From assembly GCA_036768485.1 (NCBI GenBank), contig JAVLUZ010000562.1, forward strand, positions 124,001 through 188,000: a stretch of DNA of 64,000 nt. The letters are read 5' to 3'. Position 1 is the first letter of the stretch. Every line of letters begins with the position of its first letter. This document shows positions 9,904 through 23,000 of the stretch, in pieces. Origin of the DNA: Mermis nigrescens (Eukaryota > Nematoda > Enoplea > Mermithida > Mermithidae). A program made the position numbers and the translations under genes. The notes beneath the pieces are model-generated. The model was not told the DNA's origin. It did not search any database and saw only the letters and a list, made by a program, of their open reading frames with translations.

Positions 9904-12829
9904 TGCAAGGCGGTCTAGGCTGTCCCACTGATTGTGACAATAATCGTAATCAGACACAAATGAGGGAACTTTGGAATCTACATAGCCCAGAATGAAAAGC
10001 AGATTTTCCGAGGAAAAAATAAGGCAAAGTATAGTTCAACTATAGACGAAAATTAAAAATTTTTTACAAAAAACCTTCAAAATAATTGAAAGTCGCGCTT
10101 TAACGCTAGCTTAGGACCTATGCACATTTTGAGGCCATTCAGGCTCTCTGACTGACCCCAAGTCGACCGACTATATTGTTATCTATGGCCGTGCGTGACC
10201 TTATGAAAGCTCAGTTTGATCGCAGCTTAAAAGTTCAGAATTTGTTCATCGAATTAAACTTGCTACTAACAGAAAAATTGCAATTTGGAAATAATGTAAA
10301 GATCTTATGTAAATTTTTTATGTATTATCTTCTTTTTGGCCCCAATTCGTCTTTTCTGCTCCTGCCATTTGTTCCTCCAAGCACCCAGGCGGCGTATTTC
10401 TGGCAGCTAATTGTACATATATATCTAGAAGTAGTGACTGAGTTAAGTTATCAATTTGCTTTATTTCGAAATCAAATAAATTAGTGCAATGTATTAGCGA
10501 AGTAAACAGAAGCAGGTAGGTACTTAATTTATTTAAGGAAGTAGTATCTAAAAATAATGACAAGCATGACGCGCATAATTAAGTGGTTAGAACTGTATCA
10601 GACATCATAGGCTTATTTGTGAAACATAATCGCTGCATATCGCATAAGTGGAAAACACAATATATGCACATAACATTAATTACAGGCCGAGGGCGCGTGC
10701 CACGCGAGTCCGCGCTTTGCAAAAAAATTTGTCACTTGACTATAGACAGGTGTCTTGAAGCGGAGTAAAATAAATCTAACTGGGATGATAGCCAAAAATG
10801 TGACAGTGTTTAGTGCAAGTTAGCGATGCTTTAGTCTGAATGATATAACAATTTGTATAAGAATTCGTCGGACGGATTTTCACCCAAACTGATCCAAAAA
10901 CAAAAGATTTATTGTTTGTTTGTTAATTTTATGGAGTTCCTTGATTTTTCAAAATTTTAGGATACCAAGACAGCGTCCGAACAAGAAACGGCGAGCACGA
11001 TAGGAAATCCAACTCGTCAATAAAATTGTGCCTTCTAAACCTTTTTCCTTTAAATAGTCTTCAGTATTTCACAGCGTGTAAACTAGATCAATCGTTTTAC
11101 AAAGCAACTAACTTTTGTCGATCCGATTTACAACTGAGAAAGATTCATATATATTTTGCTAAGATTCTAACGCAACTATAAATTCTGGTAGGTACATCAT
11201 AGCGTCAAAACGCTCAAGTCAAAAAATAGAAAGGCTACATCTGCATTTTCATTCAGCTGTATTCTTCACACCTTTAAACATTCACTTATAGAAAGCAATC
11301 GGAAAGAAGCACCGTCAAAAGCTCGGCCATTTTTAAGGGGGTAGAGGGTTAATGACTTCCAATTTTCGGCCCAAAATGGCAAAAAGCAACTAATAATGGC
11401 CAAGAACTCGAGTTTTCGCCAAAAATCGAGGCGGGTCAAAATTGCCCGACTTTGGGAGGAGGTGGGGGAACGGTCAACTTTCGGTGAGTGTGAGATTTCA
11501 ATCTCTCTATTACATGTATGCTCAAGGGTATTCATGCCATGCTATTATACATATTTGAACCGCAGAGTTCAAGGAGAATGTTCAGCCGATATTTTCAAGT
11601 ACAAAAAATAGCGGATTAAAATAGTTCAGCAGACTAAATACAAAACGTACGATAGCACAAGTGCGTACCAAAATTAATATCAACGCTAAGAAGCCCATTA
11701 TGTACACAATGCGGATAGTAGCAGTAAATAAATAAAATAAAAAACTGGCTGAATAATATTCACACAAAATTGACGTGAATAAAAAATACGCGTTAGGCCA
11801 TATGACGTACTACACGAAAGAATTGGAAACCGCATTTCACACTTATTTTTGCATTATTCCATAGCCTGTACATCAGAGTGCATTAGGATGCATAAATGAT
11901 GAAAAAGAGCGTGACCGTAAAAAATCTAAATTACGGAGTTTCCTAGCCATTTCGAGTGCAGTGGTATTTAACCGACCAACTTATTCATTAATAAGAATTC
12001 TTAGTCGTCGTATTTTTCGGCTTATTTCTCCCTAAAGCATTTTTTTACCAAAAATTGTAAAAAGCTGATTAAACTACTTCTGACCAAAATGGGTTAGTTC
12101 AATCCCGAAATTAGATCAAAAAACGTCAGCGATTGAGGATCAGCTCACAAAAGTTTAAGAAGCTAACACTCGCTGATCAATAATATCCAATCGGAAAAAA
12201 TTACAATTGCTTACAGAATCTTACCCAATATTTGGCGAATGAAAGGCGATCATATGTTCTAAACCTCTGAAGCTCTTTAGAATCTTTTTGATCATGCTCC
12301 ATTTACTAAAATCGCCAAATTCGTATTATACGAGATTCTTCCTGGTTCTTCTATTCTAAGCCAATAAATGTTATGGCAAGGAATGTATAGAACACTAAAA
12401 TTTTAGATATTTCAAAAGAATAAGTCATTTCGTGCTCGAAATTGATACTTTCGGAGAATCGAATTAAATTTTTGATTTCTTTGCAATAGGTACTTAAAAA
12501 TCTAGTCCATTTTGAATATGACGTTCGATAAATGTTCATTTTCAGCACTATATGCTAAGGGAATTTGCTTTATGCCCTTAAAATGTGGAAATTTCTAAAA
12601 AGTTTAAAGATTCTGTATTTTTTATACAGGTATTATTCATTCAGTGTCATCTTTTTATAAATTTTTTCAAGTGCCGCGCAGCAGTCGATATTATCCCACT
12701 CATTTTAAATGAGACACTGGCCACAGCTACCAGATATAATATGGAAAAAGGATTGAATTATACACCTAACCTATGAGTCCTAAGAAACTACATAAAATAG
12801 CGGTTTAAGCTTTTTGAGGGAACGCAGGC

Positions 12830-13112
12830 TGACAGTGTTTTTTTGTACAAGTTTTTTTTAAACCACTAAGAAACGTCTTAAAACGACGCGAAGCGCCTAA
12901 AAATTTGACATGTTTCCTTTCCAAATGCAATTTCTGCCATTATGAAGATATATAGAACACACAATTACTCATTTCGGCGCGAAACGCCAAAATTTATTGT
13001 GAATTTTAGACCTTTTTGCAATTTTTGTCTTCCCAAAAATATTTGTACATGTACAAAGACGGTCCTGAAAAGTCTTTGTACATCGGGAAGAGTCTTTGCC
13101 GAATACAAAAAA
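12830..13112. mobile_element. Family D hAT-like MITE, internally shortened
   Basis: It starts cagtgtttttttgtacaag and ends near cgaatacaaaaaaacgtg. It carries the family D blocks: a gcgaagcgcc hairpin at 12885-12897, aaatgcaatttctgccatt, a degenerate second hairpin and tttgtacatgtacaaagac. A complete member with a target duplication lies at 57384-57801. Confidence 0.65.
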
Positions 13113-13818
13113 ACGTGTGGTTGGACCAAAAATAAGTGGCGAAGTAACGAATAAGGCGCAGCGCATTTTAAACGGTTTCAGCTTCCATCCAGGGTTCGCC
13201 CCGAAAATTTCCTGAAAATTCGTAAAAAGGTGCTTTTCTAGCGTTTTTAGCTATCTATTTACTCGAAGGTGTCAAATTTTCGGCGCTTTGCAATATATGC
13301 TGACGTTTTGTCTATATTTTGTTCAATTTGTTCGACTTTTTTGAATTTCCTTTGAAATTCGTGGTGTTTTATGCTCTATAAAGACAGAGCATCGCCGGAA
13401 GAGCCGGTAAACGATGTTTCTGACGCGTATCCACCATTTTTGAGCCCAAAAAATGCAATTTAAATTTTACCCCCCCCCCAGAATTCCCATGCTGTGAAAG
13501 TCTGCCTAATATGTGCAAATTTTTTGTTCGCGTGTACATATTACATTTGCGAACTGAACGTTTCCCAAACAGAATCGAGAAAAATATCGTTTAACGTAGA
13601 CACTTCAGAAAAGTTCGCAAATTTGAGAGAATTTAAAAATTCCGGAAAAATTTAAAAGCAGAGTTCCAGAAAAAATATACAATCCATCACAGCGCGAGCG
13701 CGCGTGTCGAGCAGTCGGTGCAAGAAATATAACTATATGTATTATAGATCTATAAAAATGCGCTACGCGATTCGTTTCCGTATCAAACGCGGCGGCGCGA
13801 AACGTCAAGTTTCCGGGT

Positions 13819-14094
13819 TCAAAAATGCAAAAAAACCGCCGTCGCGGGATCGGAAGCGGTTGCCGAGCGAAGCGACGCATTGGCGCCGCGTAACGACGAC
13901 GGCTGCGACGGCGTCGCCGTCGGCTGGCGATGACGATCGATGTTAAGGCGACAGACTGGACACTTTTTGTTGGTTGCCAACCAGCGATCGATGCAGTCGA
14001 CGTGAAAAAGATGCGAACACGGCAAACACCTGACGCGCTCGTCGTTTTCGAATTCGCTCAGGCAAACCGGGCACTTCTCCTCCTCGCCGGCCAC
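13819..14094 (-). CDS. RNF111: Arkadia-like exon 10 (RING-H2, stop codon)
   Basis: 276 nt, with acceptor cgtgcttcag|GTG, phase 0, and stop TGA at 13821-13819. The RING-H2 uses CPVC, then [12 protein letters not shown], then CPVC with the usual spacing; the tryptophan in DRWL is the E2-contact residue. NKKCPVCR is the Arkadia-type end of the RING. A tail of about 40 residues rich in Ala, Ser and Thr follows, longer than in vertebrate Arkadia, whose RING is almost terminal. Confidence 0.9.
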   Translation of the reverse strand: MAGEEEKCPVCLSEFENDERVRCLPCSHLFHVDCIDRWLATNKKCPVCRLNIDRHRQPTATPSQPSSLRGANASLRSATASDPATAVFLHF

Positions 14095-17000
14095 CTGAAG
14101 CACGCGAAAAAACGAAATTACCTTGAGATATTCAGGCACGTAGCTGGCCGTCCTATTTTTGGGGGACCAACATCAATTTTGGGGGACTAAGCCCAAAAAG
14201 GCCAAAAATAGCACTAAATAACTTTTAAAAAGTCCTATTTTCCGACTTTTCTGAATTTGGGGAGGGGGGGGGTCCGGACCCCCAACCCTCCAGAGCTACG
14301 TGCCTGAAAATATTAACTACCACCACACATGATTTGAGGTTTCATCCTGCACAAAAAATATTTTAACCCCCTAATTCGCGACATTCCAAAAAAATCGTAA
14401 AAAACGTCCTGGTTTAAGCTTTTTAGCAATCTTTCACTTCGCGTTTTCAGACCATTTTTAGACGCTTTTAAGCAATAAATAAGGCTAAAAATGGAACGAC
14501 GTTCACCACTCCTCTCAGAATTTTGAACCGTTTTAAGGCCGTCTATACACACTTACGGGTTTTTCGTCAGGCACTCTATAAAAGCAGCTGCTCGTGCATT
14601 GTTCGATGAGCGAGGCGGTTGCGCCTTGCGGTAAATCCATGCTTTCGGCCATGTGGCGCAGAAAATGACTTTCGAAAGGAAAAACACGATCGATGACGAC
14701 ATAAGGCGCCATGGCGGCGGTTGCAGGCCAAAACGGCTGAATAGCATTCGCAGCGGCGGCGGCAGCTGCATCAGTCAACGCCGTTGCGGCGCCAGCGTGC
14801 GGACGGACTACTACGGTCGACGGCGCCGTAGCGGCCGCTTCCAGATACCTGACGATATTACTTGTCAACCGGCAAAGAACATACATGATGTTGGGGGAGG
14901 GGGTCGGAGGCAGACACGTAACAGGGAGGTGGGGGATCCTGCACCCGAAGTTGGTCGTCCCCCCATCCCTCCTCCAAAGCCAAACATTTTTTTGACCCCT
15001 TCCCCGATTTTAGAAAGAAAAATTGAATTTTTGACCGTTTTTAGATATTTGAGGCCATTTTTAGTTAAAAAGTGGAGGTCATTAACCCCCCCCCGCTAAA
15101 AATGGCCGGGGACCCCCACGCCTAATTTCGAGCCATTACATGTATGGCCGGGGTGGGTTCCACTCCCAACAAAGTTTTCACGCCCCGGAATTTGCTATTT
15201 TCCAAAAAATTAAAGAAAATTCGTAGAAAAGTTGCGGATTTTAGTTTTTAGCTAGGTTTACGTTTACCCAAAAGTGCCAAATTTTCGGCGCTTCGCACCA
15301 CAGACTCATTTTTGACTATGTATATTTTGCACAATTTGATAGAGAATGTTTTCAAAATTTCTTTGTATATACGCTGTTTTTGACGCGTATCCATCTTTTT
15401 TAAGCCAAAAAAGCATTTTAAATCCCCTACTCAGAATTCTTACGCTGTGCAAGTCTGATAAATTGCATATTATGTTGCGTTACGTTCATTGTGCTAGAGA
15501 TTATCTAAATCGCTCAACCCTTATTTATCGGAACACTTCAATTAATTTTATATGCCAAATCGCTAGACATGCATGCACATAGCGGCACACATGCACATAG
15601 GGGTGAGGCGAGGGTATTATCCCCTAAAAGGTCAGCCAGACATGTACTGTCCGGCGATTTTGAGCTGATGGAACGTTTTTTTGCAATATTGATGAGGTCA
15701 AAAGCAGTATAAATGTCAAAATTTTACCGGCGCTACGCGCCAGATTCAAATTTTTATGTACTTTTTACTCAAAAAGCGCGCAGAATTGATCAATTTTGGC
15801 ATTTTTTAGCGTTAAAAAAGATATGATGCAGTCAAAATGGACTAATAATGCTTTAAAAATGCGATATTACGACGAAAAATCCTTTTATGACTATTTTGAC
15901 CATTTTGATCGTTTAAACAGCAAAAAGATCAAGAACATATTAGCTGTTTTGGAATTTTGGGAATTCACCCCCCTGCCGACTCTGACCTTGTGCAAATATG
16001 CATGGCGGGAAAAAGGTATTATTCACTGAAGTGTCAGACAGATAGGTACATGTTGTCCGGCGTATTTGAGCCCATCTAGAATGTTCTGCATCTTTTCTGG
16101 GGATAAAATTAATTATAACTAAATTTTCCGTTATGTTAGGCGCTATTTATTCAAAAGCGTCCAAGGCTCTATCATAATGCCTGAGAAATCATAATTTCTC
16201 GCAAAATTGCTCCATTTCATCATTTTTTAATAATAAAAGCGATATAATTAAGTCTAAATCGCCTGAAAATGCTTTAAAGAATGCGGTATATTACCATGCA
16301 AAAGCACACAATATATAACCTATTTTGGTGATGATACCTTACACAATCATATACTGTATTCTCGGTGTCTCACTTAAAAATCGAGTGTATGTGTCGGTCA
16401 GACATTAAATTTTGTTTTGCAATTCAGGCCCAATCGGAATTTTCTACAGGATATTCCGAATTTCGGTTCTTGCATGATAGCATATTATGCAAATGGTAGT
16501 ATGCAGGGGTTCACAAAAATTCTTAACAACTTTGTTAACACTTTCGCACTTCGGCACGCGCTGAACAGCCATTTTAAACTTGCTTATTTTGTTGAATATG
16601 TATTATTGACTTTTTCAAGAAATTTTCGTAATGTTTTTATCGTCCACGAAGAAACAGCAACGTCAGAAAGGTCAAAAATGATATTTTTGACGCAAGTCTA
16701 TCGTTTTGAACGAAAAAAGATAATTTAAAAAAAATTCGTCTCACCCCCACACCCAGAATTATCGTGTTGAGCATTCGAACATATGATTTCAATTCACCTA
16801 GCGGTTGGTCCGAACACAATTTCTTGCGGAGCCGCTACGGCCCACTGAAAAGGCGGCGACGCCAACGCCGTCTGATGGTAATGCTGATGATGTTGAGGGA
16901 GAATGGGCATCGAAGACGACGGCGTCGTCGCCGAAACTGCCGTCATGGCTGCCGCCGCATAATGGTTACTGTAAAGCGAGGAACCAATGCCGTACGGGTT

Positions 17001-20000
17001 ACCGTAATACGTTGCCGCCGCGGCGCTCGGAATAGCCGCCGCCGCTGCCGCGGCGGCCGTCGCTCGACCGGCCGACGACGCCGCTAAGCCAGCGGCGACG
17101 GCCGCCGTCATCAAAACCGTGTTGAGCGACATGGCCGCTTCGTTTTGATGCTGCTGTTGGACGTACTGATGGTAAGCGGCGGCTGCGGCCGCGGACGCCG
17201 CGGGGCTGGCGGCGCCCCCGGCAACATTTACGATTGCTGCGGTCACAGCGGCGGTGGCACGCTGTTGCCTCTCGTACCTACATACAAATAGATAAAATTA
17301 AATTAATAAAAAATTTAATAAATGAAAACACTTTTTGAAAGCATCATTTTTTTAAAAGTCACAAATAATAACAAAGATAAGCATCATTTCTCAAATTGCA
17401 GACGCATATACCATTCTCGCCACGAAATTTGAACAATTAACAATGGTTCCTCAAATGTTTGTCAAGAATCACGTGTTTATCTTATAACGCAGGACGTCGT
17501 CGTATATATGTTTGTCATTGCTGTCCTGAGACCACACATTTAGATCGGAAATCCCCCACCCAAACTTTCGTCCCGTCCCACCATGCTCTAAAGTCAGGAA
17601 ATTTTGGACACCGCCCAGTGATTTTTGGTAAAAACTTGCGTTTTTAACCATTTTATGTGCTTTTTGCTATTTTAGGCGAAAAATTGTAAATCATTAAGCC
17701 TTCCCCCTAAAACTGACCGGTACTATCGAACCAAAATTTCGACCCGTTGCATGCATAGCTAAAATAAATAACGACATCTTATGCTAAACACAAACAGGCC
17801 CGTAACCAGGATTTTATTTCGGAAGGGGGGCCGAAAATTTTTGAGGCCAGACATATCGAGAACCATTAGGAGATAGGCAAAAATAAAGGCAGTTCTGAGC
17901 GTATCTCGGCCAGCTCTATACGATGAAGAAAAATTTCAAAAAAATATAAAAAAATTTTCACTCTATTTTATGCTGATATACGGCAAATTTATCATTTAAG
18001 CTGATTTCTCAGCACTTAATCGACGAATTATTTCCTACATCTTGCCTTTGTACTTAATCATTATGCTCTACAGAGAAAAACAATACAGAATATGAATAAT
18101 TCGGTGTCAGGCGCCGAAAAAATTCAAATTTGAACGGGCTAGAAGACAAAAAACATATATAAAGAATAAAGACGGCTAGAAGCGCCGGAAAAATTTCATG
18201 TTTTCCATGTCATCACTTAAATTTGAGCTGTTACGAGTGAGCTAGAAAGCAAAAACTATAGCTAAACAACGAATGAATCCGGCGCATAGCGCTGGAAAAA
18301 TTGACATGCTCTCCATGTCTAACTAAAATTTGAACGATTTTCATCGGCTTAGAGGACAAAACTATACATAAACAATAAATCCGGCGCGAAGCACCGGAAA
18401 ATTTTGAGTTTACTTGGCTCAAAAGTACGCTAAAAACTTGTTTTGGCGGTGTTTCAGACGCACTTCGCCAATTTTTCAGTCTTTCGTTTGGGGGACCCTT
18501 GGGAGAAACAAAAATTTCTTCCCATTTCAAAAGGGGGAAGGGGCCTTCTCACGCCCCCCTGGATACGGCCCTGAACACAGGCAACATGATCCTTAAGAGA
18601 CCTCTAAGCAACTTTAATATAGCATATTTCGTGGCGGAAACTGTACATCGGTCTAGAAAGGGAGCGCTCGCCCCGCGCCTCCATTAAATCCACCTTGCAT
18701 AAAATGAGGACAAAGCATAAAAGCTAGATAAAAACAACAAATTTAGTCACAACACGATGAAATACTTGTCGACGATAATATTTTGTAAAAAATTTTCCTG
18801 AATGAAAATATAACTTCTGAAATAATGCAAACAAAGAGCTTTGTGCGTAAGGCTTGGATAAGTTTTAATAAGACGTTAAGTTTCCGTCGCATTTTTTCCT
18901 TATTGAAAAAATTGCAAGAAAAGTAAAGACTAAAAAGCGAAAAGTATGTAATAAGCAAAAACTACGAACCAATGCGCGTGGGCGTCGCGATTCCTAGCCG
19001 CGTTTTCCTGTTGCCGCTGCAACAGCCGTTGTTGATGCAGCGGCGGCATAACGGTCGGCGGCATCGCCGACGCCGCCAGCGCCTGCGGATAGAACGGCGT
19101 CGCGTTCGCCGTCGACGACAACGATGACGTCAGCATCATTGACGGCGCCCCCGCCGCCGCCGTTCGCGAACCGGGAGGCGACGACGTCGACAACGGCGAC
19201 GAATCGTCAATTCGCTGCTGCGGATAGAACGGCAGCGTCGACGCCGACGTCAAAAGCGACGTCGACGCTGGCAGTGACGACGGCGTTGACGTCGCAGCGG
19301 CGCCGACGCTCGACGACGCGTAGCCGGCGGCGGCGGCGTTGTCGTCGAGCAACGCCATCGAAGCCGACGCGATTACCGTCGGAGAATAAAGCGCAGAGGA
19401 AGTCGAACCGACTTGTGCGGCGAGGAGACGAGGAGCGTCGCTGAACTGGCAGGCGGGAGCGGCGTGTTGATGCGCGTGGGGCGGGCGATGGCGTTGATAA
19501 TCGTGATGCGCGTAATGCGGTGGCGCAGCCAATGGCGACGAAGGCGAAGCGTCGCAGTTTAGTTGGAAACAGCTAAGTGATTGTAAACATATATAAACGA
19601 GGTTTATTTAGTTTATAATTATGGTCTATTACTGTAGTCTATTTTATTTTAAGTCTATTCTGAGTTTATGGTCTATTACCATAGTCTATTTTTTAACCCA
19701 GTGCATGAATTCGCTCGAAAAATTAGTTTTCTTATTAATGCAGCACTCGATTTTTCCCCTTCTCGGCCGAGTAGTTAGCGACTGTTTTATAATTCGCTGC
19801 TCGGCCAATGAAGAAATCGGGTGTCGCAGTAATACGAAAATTGCCCTGCCGAGCGACTTCCATGCACTAGGTTAAAAATAGAATGTAGGCGTTCTGTTTT
19901 TGGGTTGGTTGCTCAATTTCCATAAAAGTTGCCGTATTTTTGTCAAATATTTACATTGCTTATTGTTTTTTGCGCTATAAATACTTTGTATAAGAATTTA

Positions 20001-23000
20001 GATATTGCTTTATCCTCATACGTCCAATTTAATCATTTTAATCATCACGAAACTCACACATGCACCTGAAAGGTTAAAAATACCTAAAACATCCAGACAT
20101 TCATTGTTTATGGGATATTGATACTCGATATTAGATCTAAAACACTTTTTTTGAACTAACGAACCTCTTTCTACTAAAATTTACATTTAACCAGCAAAGA
20201 TGTACAGCGTGGAAATCCTGGGGAAGGGGTGGGTGAAACCAGAAACTTCCTCTGAAATGACTTTTTTTGGGCTCGAAAACGATAAACATGCGTTAAAAAC
20301 AACATTTTTTACCGTTTCTGACGAAGCTCCCCTTCTTTTTGGAATATAAAATTTTTTTGAATATATGATTTTACTTTTCTGGCCAAAAAATTGCAAAAAC
20401 CGCTTAATAGCAACTTCTGTATGCTATTTTTGGGAAAGCAAAAATTATGGTGTAAGCAAAAATTTCTGGGGGTGAAGACATGTACATAGAACACGGAAAT
20501 GAAACTTCCAAACCCCTTCAATAACATATATGGTATCAGTCTCTAATCTGCAACTCGCCGCTGTCCAAAAAGTGTTACTGAGGCATAAATATACTTAAAA
20601 TTTTTATGGGTATTTAGCTGAATTTATACCTAAAACTGGACTCAGAAAGCCTCTACGCTGCGAACGCAGCATATCGTGATAAACGCCATCGTGCTTAAGG
20701 ATTCGATGTAATATAAACATGAAGATCTTAACATTATCTTTAAACAGCAAAAATAGCGCTAAGTTGTCAAATAATTCTTTTTTCCAGCTTAAAATCTTTA
20801 GAACACAGAATAGAGAGGTGTAAAATATGTCCGGAATCTGTACAAAGATGCTTCAGACTGTGCAACGAATGATTTGCAGTGTTTAATGCACGCACTTGGA
20901 GCTAAACGAAGCGACCAATTTTTTCAAATTTCGCTGAAAAATGCTCACAAAAATATAATCGCTTTGCCCCAAAACCTTTGTGTACATTATACAAAGACGA
21001 CTTCCAAAATTTTTTTACGAACCTGAAAACCTTTGACCAATACAAAAAAGCATGATATAGAAGGCACACGGCGCTGCTTAGACTTTAATACCGAAATTTA
21101 CATTCGTGCAATGAGAAAGGCATTACAGCGTGTTATAAATTTTTCCCATCCCTTGTTACATGTAGTGAAGAGCACTCCATTTCACCTACATTGTTTACAT
21201 CAAAACCCTGATTATTGTTATTTCCAGCCTATTGCAATACATACAGACGAGTACATGAAGGCGTATGGGGGAAGTATCCCCTACCAGGGTTTTTTTGTAC
21301 AAGGTCCGTTTGTACATGTACAAGATGGTCCCCAAAAGTCTTCGTACATTTTATACATGCAAATTTTTGTGTACTATAATATAATACAGTAGCGATTTCA
21401 GTGTAGTAAAACAGGGTTTGCGATCTTTAGTAGTGTACTTTAGCTAATTTCTGGGTTTCTGACGCCAAAAACTACTAAAAATTGTCTCAAAACGGCGCGA
21501 AGCGCCGGAAAATTATACATTTTTCCATTCTAAAAGCAAATTCTACCATTTTAATGATATATTGGACAAACAATTACTCATTTCGGCGCGAAGCGAAAAT
21601 TTTTCTGGAATTTTACACCGTTTTACAGTTTTTGTCTTCCCAAAAATCTTTGTACATTTAGTACACACAGATTTTTGGGCACTATAATATGGTACAGTAG
21701 CGATTTTAGTGTGGTAAAAACAGAGTTGTTTGACTTTTGGTAGTGCATTTTAGCTGATTTCTGGATCTCTAAGGGCAAAAATCACTAGGAATCGTCTTAA
21801 AACGGCGCAAAGCGCCAAAAAATTTGATATTTTTCTTTTAAAATGCAATTTCTGCCGTTATAAAGATATATAGAACACAAAATTACTCGTTTCGGCGCGA
21901 ATTTTTTGCAAATTTCAGTCCTTTTTTGCAATTTTTGTCTCCCCAAAAGTCCTTGTTCATGTACAAAGACGGTCCAGGAAAGTCTTTGTACATCGGAAAA
22001 ATCTTTGCCGAGTACCAAAAGAAACACTGCCCCCTACCAAGACTTTTGAGAAGCATACCTCCTCAGGCCATTTTGAACCAAAAGCTTTTGCTCGACAGGC
22101 ATGTACACAGCTGACCTTCTGAATTTGGCGGACACACGAGGGCACAGGGACGGGTGAGAGGGGGTATTACCCCTCCCCCAGATTTTGAAAAGCCGGGTAC
22201 TGTCAGCCGATTTCAGTGAAACATAGGAAAATTTCAGTCATCCTAAACAGTTTACAGCAAAAGTATTAATTTTTCCATTGTGTTATAATTTTTGTCGATC
22301 ATGATAGTGAATTATCCACTTAATAACATTGCTTAAAATAGGCAATTTTTCGATCAGATCTCAGAAAAAGCATTTTCATATGCTTAAGTAGATAATCGTG
22401 CTTTACCGTGCTCATCGTACGACCCCACCCTACCCCTTATACCTATGTGTTCTTGCTTGTATATATGCGCGTCAAGCTTGACATTTGTTGGGATTACAAG
22501 ATATAACCAAACATGGGCATCGGGGGTCTGGGGTTCTATACCCCCAAGAATTGACATTCTCCCCCCGAAAAAAATCCGCTAGACCCCCCAGAAATTGATT
22601 TTCAGAATTTTTTTATTTTTTGATGCCAATGATAGCTCTCATTGAGAAAGGCAAGAAAACGGTGTTTATTCGCCCTACCATATATTATCAGGCACTTTTT
22701 GACTTGAAAAAATTTTGGACCCCCCAGAATTTTGAGCTGCCCGTGTTTAAGTCCTCTGACTTGGATTTAAAATGTGTCAATTTTGATTATTAATTAGAAA
22801 TTTGCATCAATCTGACATAATGAAATAAAAATTTGAATTAGCAAAATCTGTGGTGTTGCTTGAAATTGAGCTTGAAGGTTAATCTCCCTAAACATATTCA
22901 ATTTTCTACATTTTAATCAACTCTAACACTGGCCCCGGCACAGCTCGATGTGACTGTTTCCGAATTTCACCCCCTCTTCTGGCCATCCCTACCTTGCCCA

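Larger units (their letters stand above)
8149..13818. other. Intergenic region between GUSB and the Arkadia-like gene
   Basis: No gene could be supported. It contains family A, B and D elements (listed separately) and C-tract repeats near 13470. A slightly GC-richer stretch at about 10340-10440 is open on both strands without a recognisable domain. No AATAAA was seen in the 300 bases after the Arkadia-like stop codon. Confidence 0.6.

Noticed and set aside
10176..10563. Open frames on both strands with slightly higher GC
   Set aside because: No domain; an HPGG-like tetrapeptide in a third frame is too short to mean cytochrome b5.
13930..14190. Plus-strand frame over the RING exon
   Set aside because: Antisense shadow of the RING-H2 exon, extending into a family C element.
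14653..15099. 148-codon plus-strand open frame
   Set aside because: It is antisense to Arkadia-like exon 9 and then runs into a C-tract repeat; Arg/Gly-rich shadow of GC-rich coding sequence.
16764..17087. Arg-rich plus-strand frames over 16.76-17.09 kb and 19.12-19.44 kb
   Set aside because: Shadows of the polyalanine exons 7 and 8 on the other strand.
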